A program made the translations under genes and the position numbers. Shown piece after piece: positions 31,113 to 39,568 of a stretch of 45,998 nucleotides of DNA. Within the stretch, counting starts at the first letter, position 1, and each line of letters opens with the position of its first letter. The stretch is from Paludibacteraceae bacterium (GTDB lineage Bacteria; Bacteroidota; Bacteroidia; Bacteroidales; Paludibacteraceae): contig JAEDNI010000011.1 in NCBI GenBank assembly GCA_016302585.1, positions 1 to 45,998 of the forward strand, read 5' to 3'. The notes under the pieces are model-generated. The model was not told the DNA's origin, did not search any database, and worked only from the letters and a program-made list of their open reading frames with translations.

Positions 31113-31568
31113 TTATCTTTTCTTTCTTTCTATGGTATGGCCGCGATGATGCCAACCTGATACACCGCTGAAACTATTGGCGTGAATGGTTCTCAAGTGC
31201 GGCACAAATGCGTTCTCTAAATGGCCTCTATATATCACTTCGTTTGTCTTCGGGTTTACCAAAATGCCGATGATATCGAAGCGAGGGAGTTTTTCGGATC
31301 GCTTGTATTTGATGTAGGCATTTCCTGCCGCAATCATCCTCCTTTTTTTATTCTCATCTACATATTCTTCCGGCATATGGTCTCCGAATGTGCTCGTGCG
31401 TGCCTTTACTTCTACAAACACAATCTCTTTCTTATTCTCCGCAATAAGATCCATCTCAAGATGTCCCATGCGCCAGTTGTGCTCTACGATACGAAAGCCT
31501 TTCTCTTCCAGCATCTTGGCTGCCTCCGCTTCACCGAGGATTCCTATCGGGTTTATTACAAAACTCAT
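31113..31568 (-). CDS. YraN-family putative endonuclease-like protein
   Basis: 151 residues. NPIGILGEAEAAKMLEEKGF, ILEHNWR-like IVEHNWRMGHLEMDLIAENK, and IVFVEVKARTS carry the E-D-ExK pattern of the YraN/UPF0102 family, a predicted Holliday-junction-resolvase-like nuclease fold whose role is uncertain. The start at 31566-31568 overlaps the rodA stop by one base (TAATG). After residue 120 there is an extra tail (HLRTIHANSFSGVSGWHHRG) beyond the usual UPF0102 length. It lies between rodA and mnmG in the long minus-strand block. Confidence 0.85.
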   Translation of the reverse strand: MSFVINPIGILGEAEAAKMLEEKGFRIVEHNWRMGHLEMDLIAENKKEIVFVEVKARTSTFGDHMPEEYVDENKKRRMIAAGNAYIKYKRSEKLPRFDIIGILVNPKTNEVIYRGHLENAFVPHLRTIHANSFSGVSGWHHRGHTIERKKR

Positions 31569-33031
31569 TATCTCAACTGTTCCATTCGGGCGGCATCTAA
31601 CCGCAACAGGATGAATAATAACAACGTAAAGCCCCATAGCGAACTTCCTCCGTAACTGAAGAAAGGCAAAGGAATACCAATTACAGGTAGCAGTCCCAAT
31701 ACCATACCCACGTTAATCGTAAGATGGAAAAGGAAGATACTGGCCACCGAGTAGGCGTATATACGCGTCGATACATTGCGTTGGCGTTCTGCGATCATGA
31801 TCAAGCGCAAGAGAAAGAATAGATACAGCAATAAAACTCCGATGGATCCGACAAATCCCCATTCTTCACCTACAGTACAGAAGATAAAATCGGTGTCTTG
31901 TTCCGGTACAAACTGCAATTTGGTTTGCGTGCCATGCAGGTAACCTTTCCCGAAGAATCTACCTGATCCAACGGCAATACGGGCTTGATTGACATTATAT
32001 CCCGCACCCGAAGGATCTTCTTTCATTCCCAATAACACCTCTATACGAATACGTTGGTGAGGTTGCAGCACTTTCTTGAATGCGAAATCGCACGCGTGCG
32101 TGTAGCCGATACAGAAGACAGTGAATGCTGCTACTATGAATAATATATACTTGCGCCAATAGATACTTACAAAAATCGTATATAAAACAAGCGCAATGAC
32201 AACGCCCATTGATACCCAGTTAAAAGGCACCGCTACCCATATATTGACCAGTAAACTGATACCATATACAAGCAGCACGCTGCCTATTAGTATCAATGCC
32301 TGCCAGCGTAAACGATGCTCTTTGCATATGAAATAAATCTCTACGGCTGTCAAGAGCAGCATACAACTTAAAATTCCTACGCTACCCGTTCCTAACGGTA
32401 ATGGTACTTGTCCCCATCGAATACTCATCAGGAATAAAGCTACTGCAGCAACCCCTATCCATAATACATAACCACTCATTCCTTGGCGATAGAAAACCAG
32501 TAAGAAGGCGGCAAAGACAAGCGCAGAACCCGTCTCTTTCTGAAGGATCATAATGATTAAAGCCGGTACTCCAATCATGGCAAAAGGTACGATCAAATCG
32601 CGCCAAGTACGCAGTTTGTATTCATATCGACCCATGTATTTGGCAATTGCCAATGCCACGATACACTTGGCAAACTCTGCCGGCTGTAAATTCACGGGAC
32701 CCAGAGATATCCAACTCATGGATCCCTTGATATCGTGCGCTAAGAAGGGTGTGGCCAGTAGCAAAAGCAACATCGCTCCATATGCAATATAGGCCAGCAC
32801 ATCGTAGGTCTTATAGTCAATCATCAGCACTACGAAGCCTAAAAGCAAAGAACCGATAATCCACGCGAATTGTTTTCCTGCGCGGTTGGAGAAATCAACG
32901 ATACTTGTTTGGTCAAAGGTGTAGCTGGCGCCATAGATATTGATCCAACCGAAGATTGCTAAGGCCAGAAACATACCGATCGTCAACCAATCGACATTTT
33001 GCCATATGTTACCACTTCTTGACGCTCTCAT
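31568..33031 (-). CDS. rodA: Rod-shape peptidoglycan glycosyltransferase RodA
   Basis: 487 residues with about ten membrane segments, the SEDS-family polymerase that extends glycan strands with PBP2. Conserved features: DYKTYDVLAYIAYG, GSMSWISLGPVNLQPAEFAK near residues 105-125, and VEQDTDFIF-like VPEQDTDFIFCTVGEEWGF with the C-terminal LGLLPVIGIPLPFFSYGGSS. An unusually long central region (about 200-310) contains extra membrane segments, as in other Bacteroidetes RodA proteins. The start overlaps mrdA by 23 nt, consistent with coupled expression. Confidence 0.94.
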   Translation of the reverse strand: MRASRSGNIWQNVDWLTIGMFLALAIFGWINIYGASYTFDQTSIVDFSNRAGKQFAWIIGSLLLGFVVLMIDYKTYDVLAYIAYGAMLLLLLATPFLAHDIKGSMSWISLGPVNLQPAEFAKCIVALAIAKYMGRYEYKLRTWRDLIVPFAMIGVPALIIMILQKETGSALVFAAFLLVFYRQGMSGYVLWIGVAAVALFLMSIRWGQVPLPLGTGSVGILSCMLLLTAVEIYFICKEHRLRWQALILIGSVLLVYGISLLVNIWVAVPFNWVSMGVVIALVLYTIFVSIYWRKYILFIVAAFTVFCIGYTHACDFAFKKVLQPHQRIRIEVLLGMKEDPSGAGYNVNQARIAVGSGRFFGKGYLHGTQTKLQFVPEQDTDFIFCTVGEEWGFVGSIGVLLLYLFFLLRLIMIAERQRNVSTRIYAYSVASIFLFHLTINVGMVLGLLPVIGIPLPFFSYGGSSLWGFTLLLFILLRLDAARMEQLR

Positions 33032-34847
33032 TCAATACGGCACTTGATATTTTCTTCCTCAGGTCTTTGCGCTGAACCTGACCTGTCAGATACTGCTCCA
33101 TCATCATACTGGCTACAGGACATGCCCAAGTAGCACCATAACCTGCGTTTTCAACGACTACTGCTACTGCAATTTGAGGATCTTCCACCGGAGCAAAACC
33201 AATAAATATGGCATGATCCTTACCATGCGGGTTTTGAGCAGTACCGGTCTTGCCGGCTTGTGAAATGCCCTCAATAGGATACCATCTACCTGTTCCGTAC
33301 TGCATCACGCGGTGCATACCTTCTTTGACCTCCGCAAACCATTTCTGCTTAATTCCTATCTCATGGCGATGCGTTAACATCGAATCGTTCTTATTCAAAT
33401 GCGGAGTGATAAAATAGCCCTCATTAGCTATCGTAGCGGCTTGATTCGCTAATTGCAACGGTGTTACCAGAATCTCTCCTTGACCGATACTCAATGAACG
33501 AATCGTGATGGCTTTCCATCCTGTCGGACCATAGGTCCGGTCGTACTCTTTGATATTCGGCACTTTACCTGCCGATTGTTCACTCAGGTCCGTGTCTTTA
33601 AAACGCTGACCAAGACCGAACTCCATGACTGCATCGCGCCATAACTCATAGCGGTGTCGGAAATCCGCATTGTCTTTCCCGTATCCGTCTTTTTGCAGTA
33701 AATCGCGGTACGCACACCAGAAATATGGGTTACAACTCTGCTCGATAGCCTTATCTAATGCCACTGGAGATCCGTGATGGTGAGTACATTTGATAGGTGT
33801 ACTCTGTGGACCCGAGCAGGGATATAACGTATTCGGGGTAATAGCGCCCTGCTCTAGACAAACCAACGCTTGTATCGTCTTAAACGTAGAACCGGGAGGA
33901 TATGTAGCTTGCGTAGCGCGGTTCATCAACGGCTTCGTCGGATCTTTGAGTAACTGATTGTAATTCTTGCTTCGCTCTTTGCCTACCAGCACTTTCGGGT
34001 TCCAACTCGGATTGGACACCAACGCCAATATCTCACCTGTCTTCGGCTCAATAGCTACGGCACTTCCGATTTTACCGGCTAAAAGTTCCTCTGCTAACAG
34101 CTGCAATTGGATATCTAATGTGGTATAAAGATCTGTACCCGCTTTAGCCGTTTTATCCAACGCTCCGTTTTGATAACTTCCCTGCATTCGACCGCGCGAA
34201 TCGCGCATCAGCACCTCTACGCCTTTCTCACCGCGTAACTGTTGTTCATACGTTCTCTCCAATCCGTCGCGACCCGAGTAGTCGCCCCTCGCATAATATG
34301 CATCACGATCGATATCATTTTGGTTTACTTCGCCTACTGAACCCAACACATGCGCTGCGGCTTTATACGTATAGTCACGTAAGGTGCGTTTCTGAATCTG
34401 AATACCCGGGAAGAGGAACTTGGATTCTTGCAGCGTAGCAATATCCTCTTTCTTCAATTGACTCATGAAAACCTGTGGCGTCCATCGAGAATAACCTCTG
34501 TTCTTTTTCTTATCCTTAATCTCCGCAATCCGTTCGTCAAACTCTGTCCGGCTTATCTGAAGACATTGGCAGAATGCTGTCGTATCCCAGTCTTTACCCA
34601 TCTCACGCATCACCATCGTGATTTCATAAATCGGCTGGTTGAATACCAATAATTCTCCGTTGCGATCGTAAATCAGACCGCGCGACGGATATATAGTTTG
34701 CTTAACCAATGCGTTGTTATCCGCTTGGTCTTTGGTGGATTGATCAATGATTTGAAGATAAAAAAGACGAATTATATACACCAAGACCACTACAATGGCA
34801 ATGCCACTGATAACATACCGGCGTCTATAATTCTGATCGTTAATCAT
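33009..34847 (-). CDS. mrdA: Penicillin-binding protein 2 (peptidoglycan transpeptidase)
   Basis: 612 residues: one N-terminal membrane helix (YVISGIAIVVVLVYIIRLFY), a PBP dimerisation domain with PSRGLIYDRNGELL, and the transpeptidase domain with the active-site serine in PGSTFKTIQALV, the SxN motif in EQSCNPYF, and KTG in QAGKTGTAQNP. It crosslinks wall peptides in the elongation complex with RodA and MreBCD. It overlaps mreD by 4 nt upstream and rodA by 23 nt downstream. All three penicillin-binding motifs are intact. Confidence 0.95.
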   Translation of the reverse strand: MINDQNYRRRYVISGIAIVVVLVYIIRLFYLQIIDQSTKDQADNNALVKQTIYPSRGLIYDRNGELLVFNQPIYEITMVMREMGKDWDTTAFCQCLQISRTEFDERIAEIKDKKKNRGYSRWTPQVFMSQLKKEDIATLQESKFLFPGIQIQKRTLRDYTYKAAAHVLGSVGEVNQNDIDRDAYYARGDYSGRDGLERTYEQQLRGEKGVEVLMRDSRGRMQGSYQNGALDKTAKAGTDLYTTLDIQLQLLAEELLAGKIGSAVAIEPKTGEILALVSNPSWNPKVLVGKERSKNYNQLLKDPTKPLMNRATQATYPPGSTFKTIQALVCLEQGAITPNTLYPCSGPQSTPIKCTHHHGSPVALDKAIEQSCNPYFWCAYRDLLQKDGYGKDNADFRHRYELWRDAVMEFGLGQRFKDTDLSEQSAGKVPNIKEYDRTYGPTGWKAITIRSLSIGQGEILVTPLQLANQAATIANEGYFITPHLNKNDSMLTHRHEIGIKQKWFAEVKEGMHRVMQYGTGRWYPIEGISQAGKTGTAQNPHGKDHAIFIGFAPVEDPQIAVAVVVENAGYGATWACPVASMMMEQYLTGQVQRKDLRKKISSAVLNESVKKW

Positions 34848-35338
34848 CTATATTTCAGCGTGTTGTAACCGATTATAACAACAATAGTTAACGCACTACT
34901 TACAGCGGTCTCCAATAGCACCATTCCGATATGACTCCAACTCCAAGCTGCCAAAACAAATACCGTCAGATGATGAATGATAACTAAAATAACAGTATAT
35001 TTAATGAGACCGTCTAAACCCAAATTACGCAAACTGATTTGCTCATTCAGACGATCTTTATCATTCACAATAACTCCCAACAAGTATGGGCGAATGAACA
35101 TCAGTAGAATACATGCCGCCATGTGGATACCAATGGAATTGCAGAAAACATCCATGATAAGTCCGGCTATGGCGCCTATAATCATCTCTACGCTCAATGG
35201 CAGCGTGATAGGCATCATCATCAGGCATAGAATATAGATATACGGATGGCATATACCCCATAACTGCAACTGATTGAATAACAGCACCTGAAGCAGCATC
35301 ACAACGATATATCGGCCGAATTGTTTAGTCCATTCCAT
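34844..35338 (-). CDS. mreD: Rod-shape-determining protein MreD
   Basis: 164 residues, with five or six hydrophobic segments (RYIVVMLLQVLLF, PYIYILCLMMMPITLPL, MIIGAIAGLIMDVFCNSIGI, MAACILLMFIRPYLLG and others). MreD is poorly conserved in sequence; the call rests on size, topology and position between mreC and mrdA. It acts in the inner membrane as a partner of MreC in cell elongation. The start overlaps the mreC gene by 14 nt and the end overlaps mrdA by 4 nt. Confidence 0.88.
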   Translation of the reverse strand: MEWTKQFGRYIVVMLLQVLLFNQLQLWGICHPYIYILCLMMMPITLPLSVEMIIGAIAGLIMDVFCNSIGIHMAACILLMFIRPYLLGVIVNDKDRLNEQISLRNLGLDGLIKYTVILVIIHHLTVFVLAAWSWSHIGMVLLETAVSSALTIVVIIGYNTLKYR

Positions 35339-36116
35339 TTGTCAGTTCCTCCAATTCTTGCTGATGACCGTTTTGCACGATCTCTACATACTTCAGTCGC
35401 TTGAAATTCGTACTCAAGCGCACGCGTATCGTATGGTACGAATCACCATCCTTTAATACGCTATTTTCTACGATTCCAACGGGTATTCCTTCAGGAAAAA
35501 CCGGACTTAATCCACTCGTTATAATCGTATCTCCTGTATTCACTACCATGTGAGAAGCTACATCCGTCAGTAGAGCATACCGAATGTCTTTACCATCCCA
35601 TTGCAAGGTTCCGATATAGTCGTTCTTTAAAAAACGGCAACTCAGATTCGTATATGTATTGATAACAGGTAAAACAATACTGTAGTTCATTCCTACCGTT
35701 TGAACAATACCTACCACTCCATCGCTATTGCGCACTCCCTGTCCACGCTGAATACCATCGTTACTACCGCGGTTAATCGTTATATAGTTATGCAGGTGAT
35801 CCGTTGTCATCTGTACCGCTTTGGCCGGAAGATAGTGTATCGACTCGTGGTTTTGAGCCGAATCCATCGCACTGATCTGATTCCGCAACGCAGCATTTTC
35901 TTCCGCTAAAATCTCATTCTGACTCCGCAAACTGAAATAGCCGCTAATCTCACTCATCTGCTTGTGTTGCCAAGCAATAGCATCGTTCGCTGTACTTAAT
36001 ACACTGCTGCGCGGATACGGATTATTCAAACCTATAAGTATAAAGGCAGCAACTTCCAAGGCAATAAACACAAGGAAGTTGCTATATCGAAGCAGTATTT
36101 TTAGTAAATTCTGCAT
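35325..36116 (-). CDS. mreC: Rod-shape-determining protein MreC
   Basis: 263 residues. One N-terminal membrane helix (FLVFIALEVAAFILIGL), a coiled coil (about 50-85, SLRSQNEILAEENAALRNQI), then the beta-barrel periplasmic domain with ITINRGSNDGIQRGQGV and VGIVQTVGMNYSIVLPVI, ending with LKYVEIVQNGHQQELEELTN. It scaffolds the elongasome by contacting PBP2. It follows mreB by 15 nt and overlaps mreD by 14 nt. Confidence 0.93.
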   Translation of the reverse strand: MQNLLKILLRYSNFLVFIALEVAAFILIGLNNPYPRSSVLSTANDAIAWQHKQMSEISGYFSLRSQNEILAEENAALRNQISAMDSAQNHESIHYLPAKAVQMTTDHLHNYITINRGSNDGIQRGQGVRNSDGVVGIVQTVGMNYSIVLPVINTYTNLSCRFLKNDYIGTLQWDGKDIRYALLTDVASHMVVNTGDTIITSGLSPVFPEGIPVGIVENSVLKDGDSYHTIRVRLSTNFKRLKYVEIVQNGHQQELEELTNGMD

Positions 36117-36131
36117 GACGTGCTACGAGGG

Positions 36132-37151
36132 TTAACGCAGCAAGAAGCCGAAGTTGTTGACATTCTTCAATGCTACGCCTGTTCCACGTGCTACCGAGTG
36201 CAACGGATCATCTGCTACATGGAACGGAATAGTGATCTTGTCCGTCAATCGCTTCGCCAAACCATGCAGCAAAGCTCCTCCACCTGTCAGGTAAATACCG
36301 CGTTTCACAATATCTGAATACAACTCAGGCGGAGTGGTTTCCAATGCTTGCAGAATAGCACCCTCGATCTTAGATACACTCTTCTCCAAACAGTGCGAAA
36401 TCTCTTGATAACTTACCGGAACAGACATCGGTAACGCTGTCACTTTATTCGGACCAACTACAATAAAGTCTTCCGGAGCATCCTCCAGTTCAGGAAGTGC
36501 AGAACCTACCTGAATCTTGATGCGCTCTGCAGTCGGCTCATCAATACGCAAGTTGTGCATACGACCCATGTACTCGATGATATCCTGGTTGAAGTCATCA
36601 CCGGCAATCTTGATGGACTTGTTACTTACAATACCGCCCAGCGAGATAACAGCAATCTCCGTCGTACCACCACCTATATCTACGATCATACAGCCGTCCG
36701 GACTCTCTACGTCAATTCCGATACCAATCGCAGCGGCCATCGGCTCATAGATCATATAGACATCACGTCCTCCTGCGTGCTCCGAACTGTCGCGCACCGC
36801 ACGAATCTCGACTTCAGTCGAACCCGAAGGAATGCAAATTACCATACGGATGGAAGGAGAGAACAAACGTGCCTGCTTCGGAATCATCTTAATCATTCCG
36901 CGAATCATCATTTCGCATGCATAGAAATCCGCAATCACACCATCGCGCAACGGGCGAACCGTACGAATCATTGTTCCGCCTTTACCAATCATCTGTTGCG
37001 CCTTGCGGCCTACCGCAACCATCTTGTTGTCGGCCATCGAAATAGCCACTACCGAAGGCTCATCCACCACAATCTTATCATCACACATGATGATAGTGTT
37101 CGCTGTTCCTAAGTCAATGGCAATCTCCTGAGTAAAAGAAAAAAGTCCCAT
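36132..37151 (-). CDS. mreB: Rod-shape-determining actin homologue MreB
   Basis: 339 residues, the standard length. Actin-fold signatures: EIAIDLGTANTIIMCDD (phosphate 1), MIVDIGGGTTEIAVISLGG (phosphate 2) and GIYLTGGGALLHGLAKRL (adenosine), with IRAVRDSSEHAGGRDVYMI between. MreB filaments guide wall synthesis along the cell. It is the first gene of the long minus-strand block and has its own promoter at 37218-37248. Confidence 0.96.
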   Translation of the reverse strand: MGLFSFTQEIAIDLGTANTIIMCDDKIVVDEPSVVAISMADNKMVAVGRKAQQMIGKGGTMIRTVRPLRDGVIADFYACEMMIRGMIKMIPKQARLFSPSIRMVICIPSGSTEVEIRAVRDSSEHAGGRDVYMIYEPMAAAIGIGIDVESPDGCMIVDIGGGTTEIAVISLGGIVSNKSIKIAGDDFNQDIIEYMGRMHNLRIDEPTAERIKIQVGSALPELEDAPEDFIVVGPNKVTALPMSVPVSYQEISHCLEKSVSKIEGAILQALETTPPELYSDIVKRGIYLTGGGALLHGLAKRLTDKITIPFHVADDPLHSVARGTGVALKNVNNFGFLLR

Positions 37152-37217
37152 AGTATATCATTATTTTATGTATATGCCTAAAACGGTTCCCGAAAAGCCA
37201 TTTTCGGAAATATCGTG

Positions 37218-37248
37218 CAAAATTACTACTTTTTTTCCATATATGCAA
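37218..37248 (-). promoter_or_regulatory. Promoter of the mreB block
   Basis: Minus-strand TTGC (37245-37248), 19-nt spacer, TAATTTTG (37218-37225), about 65 nt before the mreB start. Between here and 37457 nothing else was recognised. Confidence 0.78.
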
Positions 37249-37469
37249 GCGCGCGCGCTTTTTTTTTAAAAAAAAGATGTATGTCGTGCGAATGGGCACC
37301 CTCGTGTGTTTGCCAACTTCCGTCGCATGCAATTTGTTTTGAGAATTATTCGAAATATAGTAAGTTATTTCGATTTCATCGGGATTTTTTCTCCCTCTTA
37401 TCATCCATTTAAGCATTTATACAGAGAACCCGAATAGGAGATATTTTATTGGAAAAAATATGCAATAGT

Positions 37470-37500
37470 TTGCATATATGAGTTTTTTTTTGTACCTTTG
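37470..37500 (+). promoter_or_regulatory. Rightward promoter antisense to tRNA-Asn
   Basis: TTGC (37470-37473, within TTTGC), 19-nt spacer, TACCTTTG (37493-37500). ATATGCA/TGCATAT (37458-37464, 37471-37477) flanks the -33 element. The transcript would run through the complement of the tRNA toward the kinase gene at 37800. Confidence 0.7.
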
Positions 37501-37554
37501 CGCCGTTTTTGTAAAAATGGTATTTGAAAGGGTGTTAAGGAGGATAGGGGACAC

Positions 37555-37583
37555 AAAAAAAGCACCTACAAATTGTAAGTGCT
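37555..37583 (-). terminator. Intrinsic terminator of tRNA-Asn
   Basis: On the minus strand AGCACTTAC, loop AATTT, GTAGGTGCT, then a run of T residues (37555-37561), just after the tRNA. Confidence 0.85.
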
Positions 37584-37586
37584 TTG

Positions 37587-37660
37587 CGCTCCCTCTAGGA
37601 CTTGAACCTAGGACCCCCTGATTAACAGTCAGATGCTCTAACCGACTGAGCTAAGGAAGC
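37587..37660 (-). tRNA. tRNA-Asn (anticodon GTT)
   Basis: The cloverleaf is complete: acceptor arms GCTTCCT and AGGGAGC, D arm GCTC/GAGC, anticodon stem TCTGA/TCAGG around CTGTTAA, and T arm CTAGG/CCTAG around TTCAAGT. The CCA end is not encoded. A promoter precedes it at 37691-37721 and a terminator follows it. Confidence 0.97.
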
Positions 37661-37690
37661 AATTTTACCCTCGTTTTTCGAAAGCGGGTG

Positions 37691-37721
37691 CAAAAGTACT
37701 GCTTTTTTTTGAGACTACCAA
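37691..37721 (-). promoter_or_regulatory. Promoter of tRNA-Asn
   Basis: Minus-strand TTGG (37718-37721), 19-nt spacer, TACTTTTG (37691-37698), about 30 nt before the tRNA. Confidence 0.72.
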
Positions 37722-37799
37722 ATTTTTTTGCAAAAAAATGCATTTAGAAGTTCATTTTTTGAAAAATAACCCCGTTTAGGGTAAAAAAATAGATCAAAT

Positions 37800-38807
37800 A
37801 TGAAGAAAATTTTAGGTTTAGGAAACGCATTAACTGATATTCTCCTTCAGGTAAGTGAGGATGATTTGCGCGAACTCGGTTTCCCTAAAGGAAGCATGAA
37901 CCTTATTTCTAAAGACCAGGCAGAGCAGATTCAGTATCGCTTTCTATCTGTCCGTAGACGTATGGTGGCCGGTGGTTCAGCCTCTAACACGATTAACTGT
38001 ATTGCTGCTTTAGGCGGTAAAGCGGCATTCATCGGAAAGATCGGAAACGATGAGGTAGGAGATTTCTATCGTGAAGACATGATTCGAAATGGCGTGAAGC
38101 CCATTTTGTTACTCTCCTCTAAGAATGCCATGTCCGGTTTTTCTATCGTGTTAGTTACCCCGGATGGAGAACGGACTTTTGCTACGTATCTTGGCGCTGC
38201 GGCTGAATTATGTGCCGATGATATATCGAAAGATGCTTTCAATGGTCATGATATTTTCCATATTGAGGGTTACTTAGTGCAAAACCATGAGTTGCTGGAG
38301 AAGTCGCTCCGATTGGCGAAAGAAGCCGGTTGCATGGTATCTCTGGATTTAGCTTCCTATAACGTGATTAACGAAAATCATGCTTTCCTCAAAAAGTTGG
38401 TTAAGCAGTATGTAGATATTGTCTTTGCAAACGAAGATGAATCTTTTGCCTATACGCATCTTAACCCCGAAGAGTCCGTTCAAATGATTGCCGAGCAATG
38501 CGATATTGCGGTGGTTAAAGTAGGTAAGAACGGATCGTATGTGCAGCAAGGGAGCAAACGAGTGCATATTGGTGCGATTACCACTTCTTGTACGGATTCA
38601 ACCGGAGCGGGTGACTATTTCGCAGGAGGATTCTTGCATGCCCTTGCCGATGGTTTCGATATTCGTCGTTGTGCTGAGATTGGTACGATTGCGGCCGGAC
38701 GAGTTGTGGAGGTGATAGGAACCAAACTGCCCGATGAACAGTGGGAGGAGATTCGACGCATATGCGCACTCTACCGCGGGTTCATGCAGAAATATGATAA
38801 GGATTAA
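37800..38807 (+). CDS. PfkB-family carbohydrate/adenosine kinase
   Basis: 335 residues. GGSASNTINCIAALGGKAAF and GKIGNDEVGDFYREDM are the substrate-binding blocks; the catalytic DSTGAGDYFAGGFLHAL with the anion hole and base is intact. This group is usually annotated as adenosine kinase in Bacteroidetes, but ribokinase-like sugar specificity cannot be excluded. It leads a plus-strand run with plsC 17 nt downstream. The only strong promoter match upstream is at 37470-37500, on the other side of the tRNA gene; closer sequence is AT-rich without a clear -7 match. Confidence 0.9.
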   Translation: MKKILGLGNALTDILLQVSEDDLRELGFPKGSMNLISKDQAEQIQYRFLSVRRRMVAGGSASNTINCIAALGGKAAFIGKIGNDEVGDFYREDMIRNGVKPILLLSSKNAMSGFSIVLVTPDGERTFATYLGAAAELCADDISKDAFNGHDIFHIEGYLVQNHELLEKSLRLAKEAGCMVSLDLASYNVINENHAFLKKLVKQYVDIVFANEDESFAYTHLNPEESVQMIAEQCDIAVVKVGKNGSYVQQGSKRVHIGAITTSCTDSTGAGDYFAGGFLHALADGFDIRRCAEIGTIAAGRVVEVIGTKLPDEQWEEIRRICALYRGFMQKYDKD

Positions 38808-38824
38808 TGGAAAATTGATACACC

Positions 38825-39550
38825 ATGAAATATGTTCTTCGCCCTTTCTATTGGTTATGGCAATATTTGATCGCATGGCCGCTTTTGGTGGTATTAACTG
38901 TTTTTACAGCGGTATTTACCGTTTGTACAGTCTTTTGGAAGAATGCAGAGTTTGTCCATAAAGTACAGCAATTTTGGTCGCGTTCTTTCTTCTGGCTCAT
39001 GTTCCTACCGGTTTCTGTAGATGGACAGGAGCATATTGTGCCCGGGCAGAGTTATGTCTTTGTGGCGAACCATCAATCCATGTTTGATGTGTGGTTGGTA
39101 TATGGCTGGTTGCCTGTCATTTTCAAGTGGCTCATGAAAGCAGAATTGCGGAAAGTGCCTTTTGTGGGAACAGGATGCAAAGCGGCAGGTCATATCTTCA
39201 TCGATCGCCGTAGTACCAAAGCAGCGATGGAGAGTCTTAAGGAAGTGGAGAAACAATTGGTGAATGGTGTTTGTACGGTAATATTCCCCGAAGGAACCCG
39301 ATCGCTTAATGGTGAAGTGGGAAGATTCAAACGGGGTGCTTTCCAAATAGCTTGGGATCTTGGCTTGCCGATAATCCCCCTTTCGTTGGATGGTTGTTAT
39401 GAGGTATTGCCAAAAGGCAAACCGTTCGTTTACCGTGCTCCTGTACATATGCATATCGGTGAACCCATCGATTTGAAACAGTTCTCCGATCCGAACGAAG
39501 CAATTAAAGCCGTACGAAATGCAGTGATCGCTGGTAGAATAAGCAAATAG
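38825..39550 (+). CDS. plsC: 1-acyl-sn-glycerol-3-phosphate acyltransferase
   Basis: 241 residues. It acylates lysophosphatidic acid to phosphatidic acid at the inner membrane. Two hydrophobic segments come first (LIAWPLLVVLTVFTAVFTV and WSRSFFWLMFLPVSV), then the acyltransferase motifs: the NHQSMFD catalytic NHx4D box, FIDRRS, VIFPEGTRS and the LPIIPLSLDG block. It lies between the kinase and holB on the same strand with short gaps. Confidence 0.93.
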   Translation: MKYVLRPFYWLWQYLIAWPLLVVLTVFTAVFTVCTVFWKNAEFVHKVQQFWSRSFFWLMFLPVSVDGQEHIVPGQSYVFVANHQSMFDVWLVYGWLPVIFKWLMKAELRKVPFVGTGCKAAGHIFIDRRSTKAAMESLKEVEKQLVNGVCTVIFPEGTRSLNGEVGRFKRGAFQIAWDLGLPIIPLSLDGCYEVLPKGKPFVYRAPVHMHIGEPIDLKQFSDPNEAIKAVRNAVIAGRISK

Positions 39551-39568
39551 TAAAGATTAGGTAACTGC

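Noticed and set aside
36180..36195. A second parS-like match (GTTCCACGTG)
   Set aside because: Only the first half matches, the rest (CTACCG) does not, and it encodes conserved mreB residues.
37114..37416. A 100-codon minus-strand open frame upstream of mreB
   Set aside because: It crosses the mreB promoter and start, and its composition is that of AT-rich spacer.
37517..37621. A 34-codon plus-strand open frame after the 37470 promoter
   Set aside because: It continues into the complement of the tRNA and has no recognisable peptide; likely chance.
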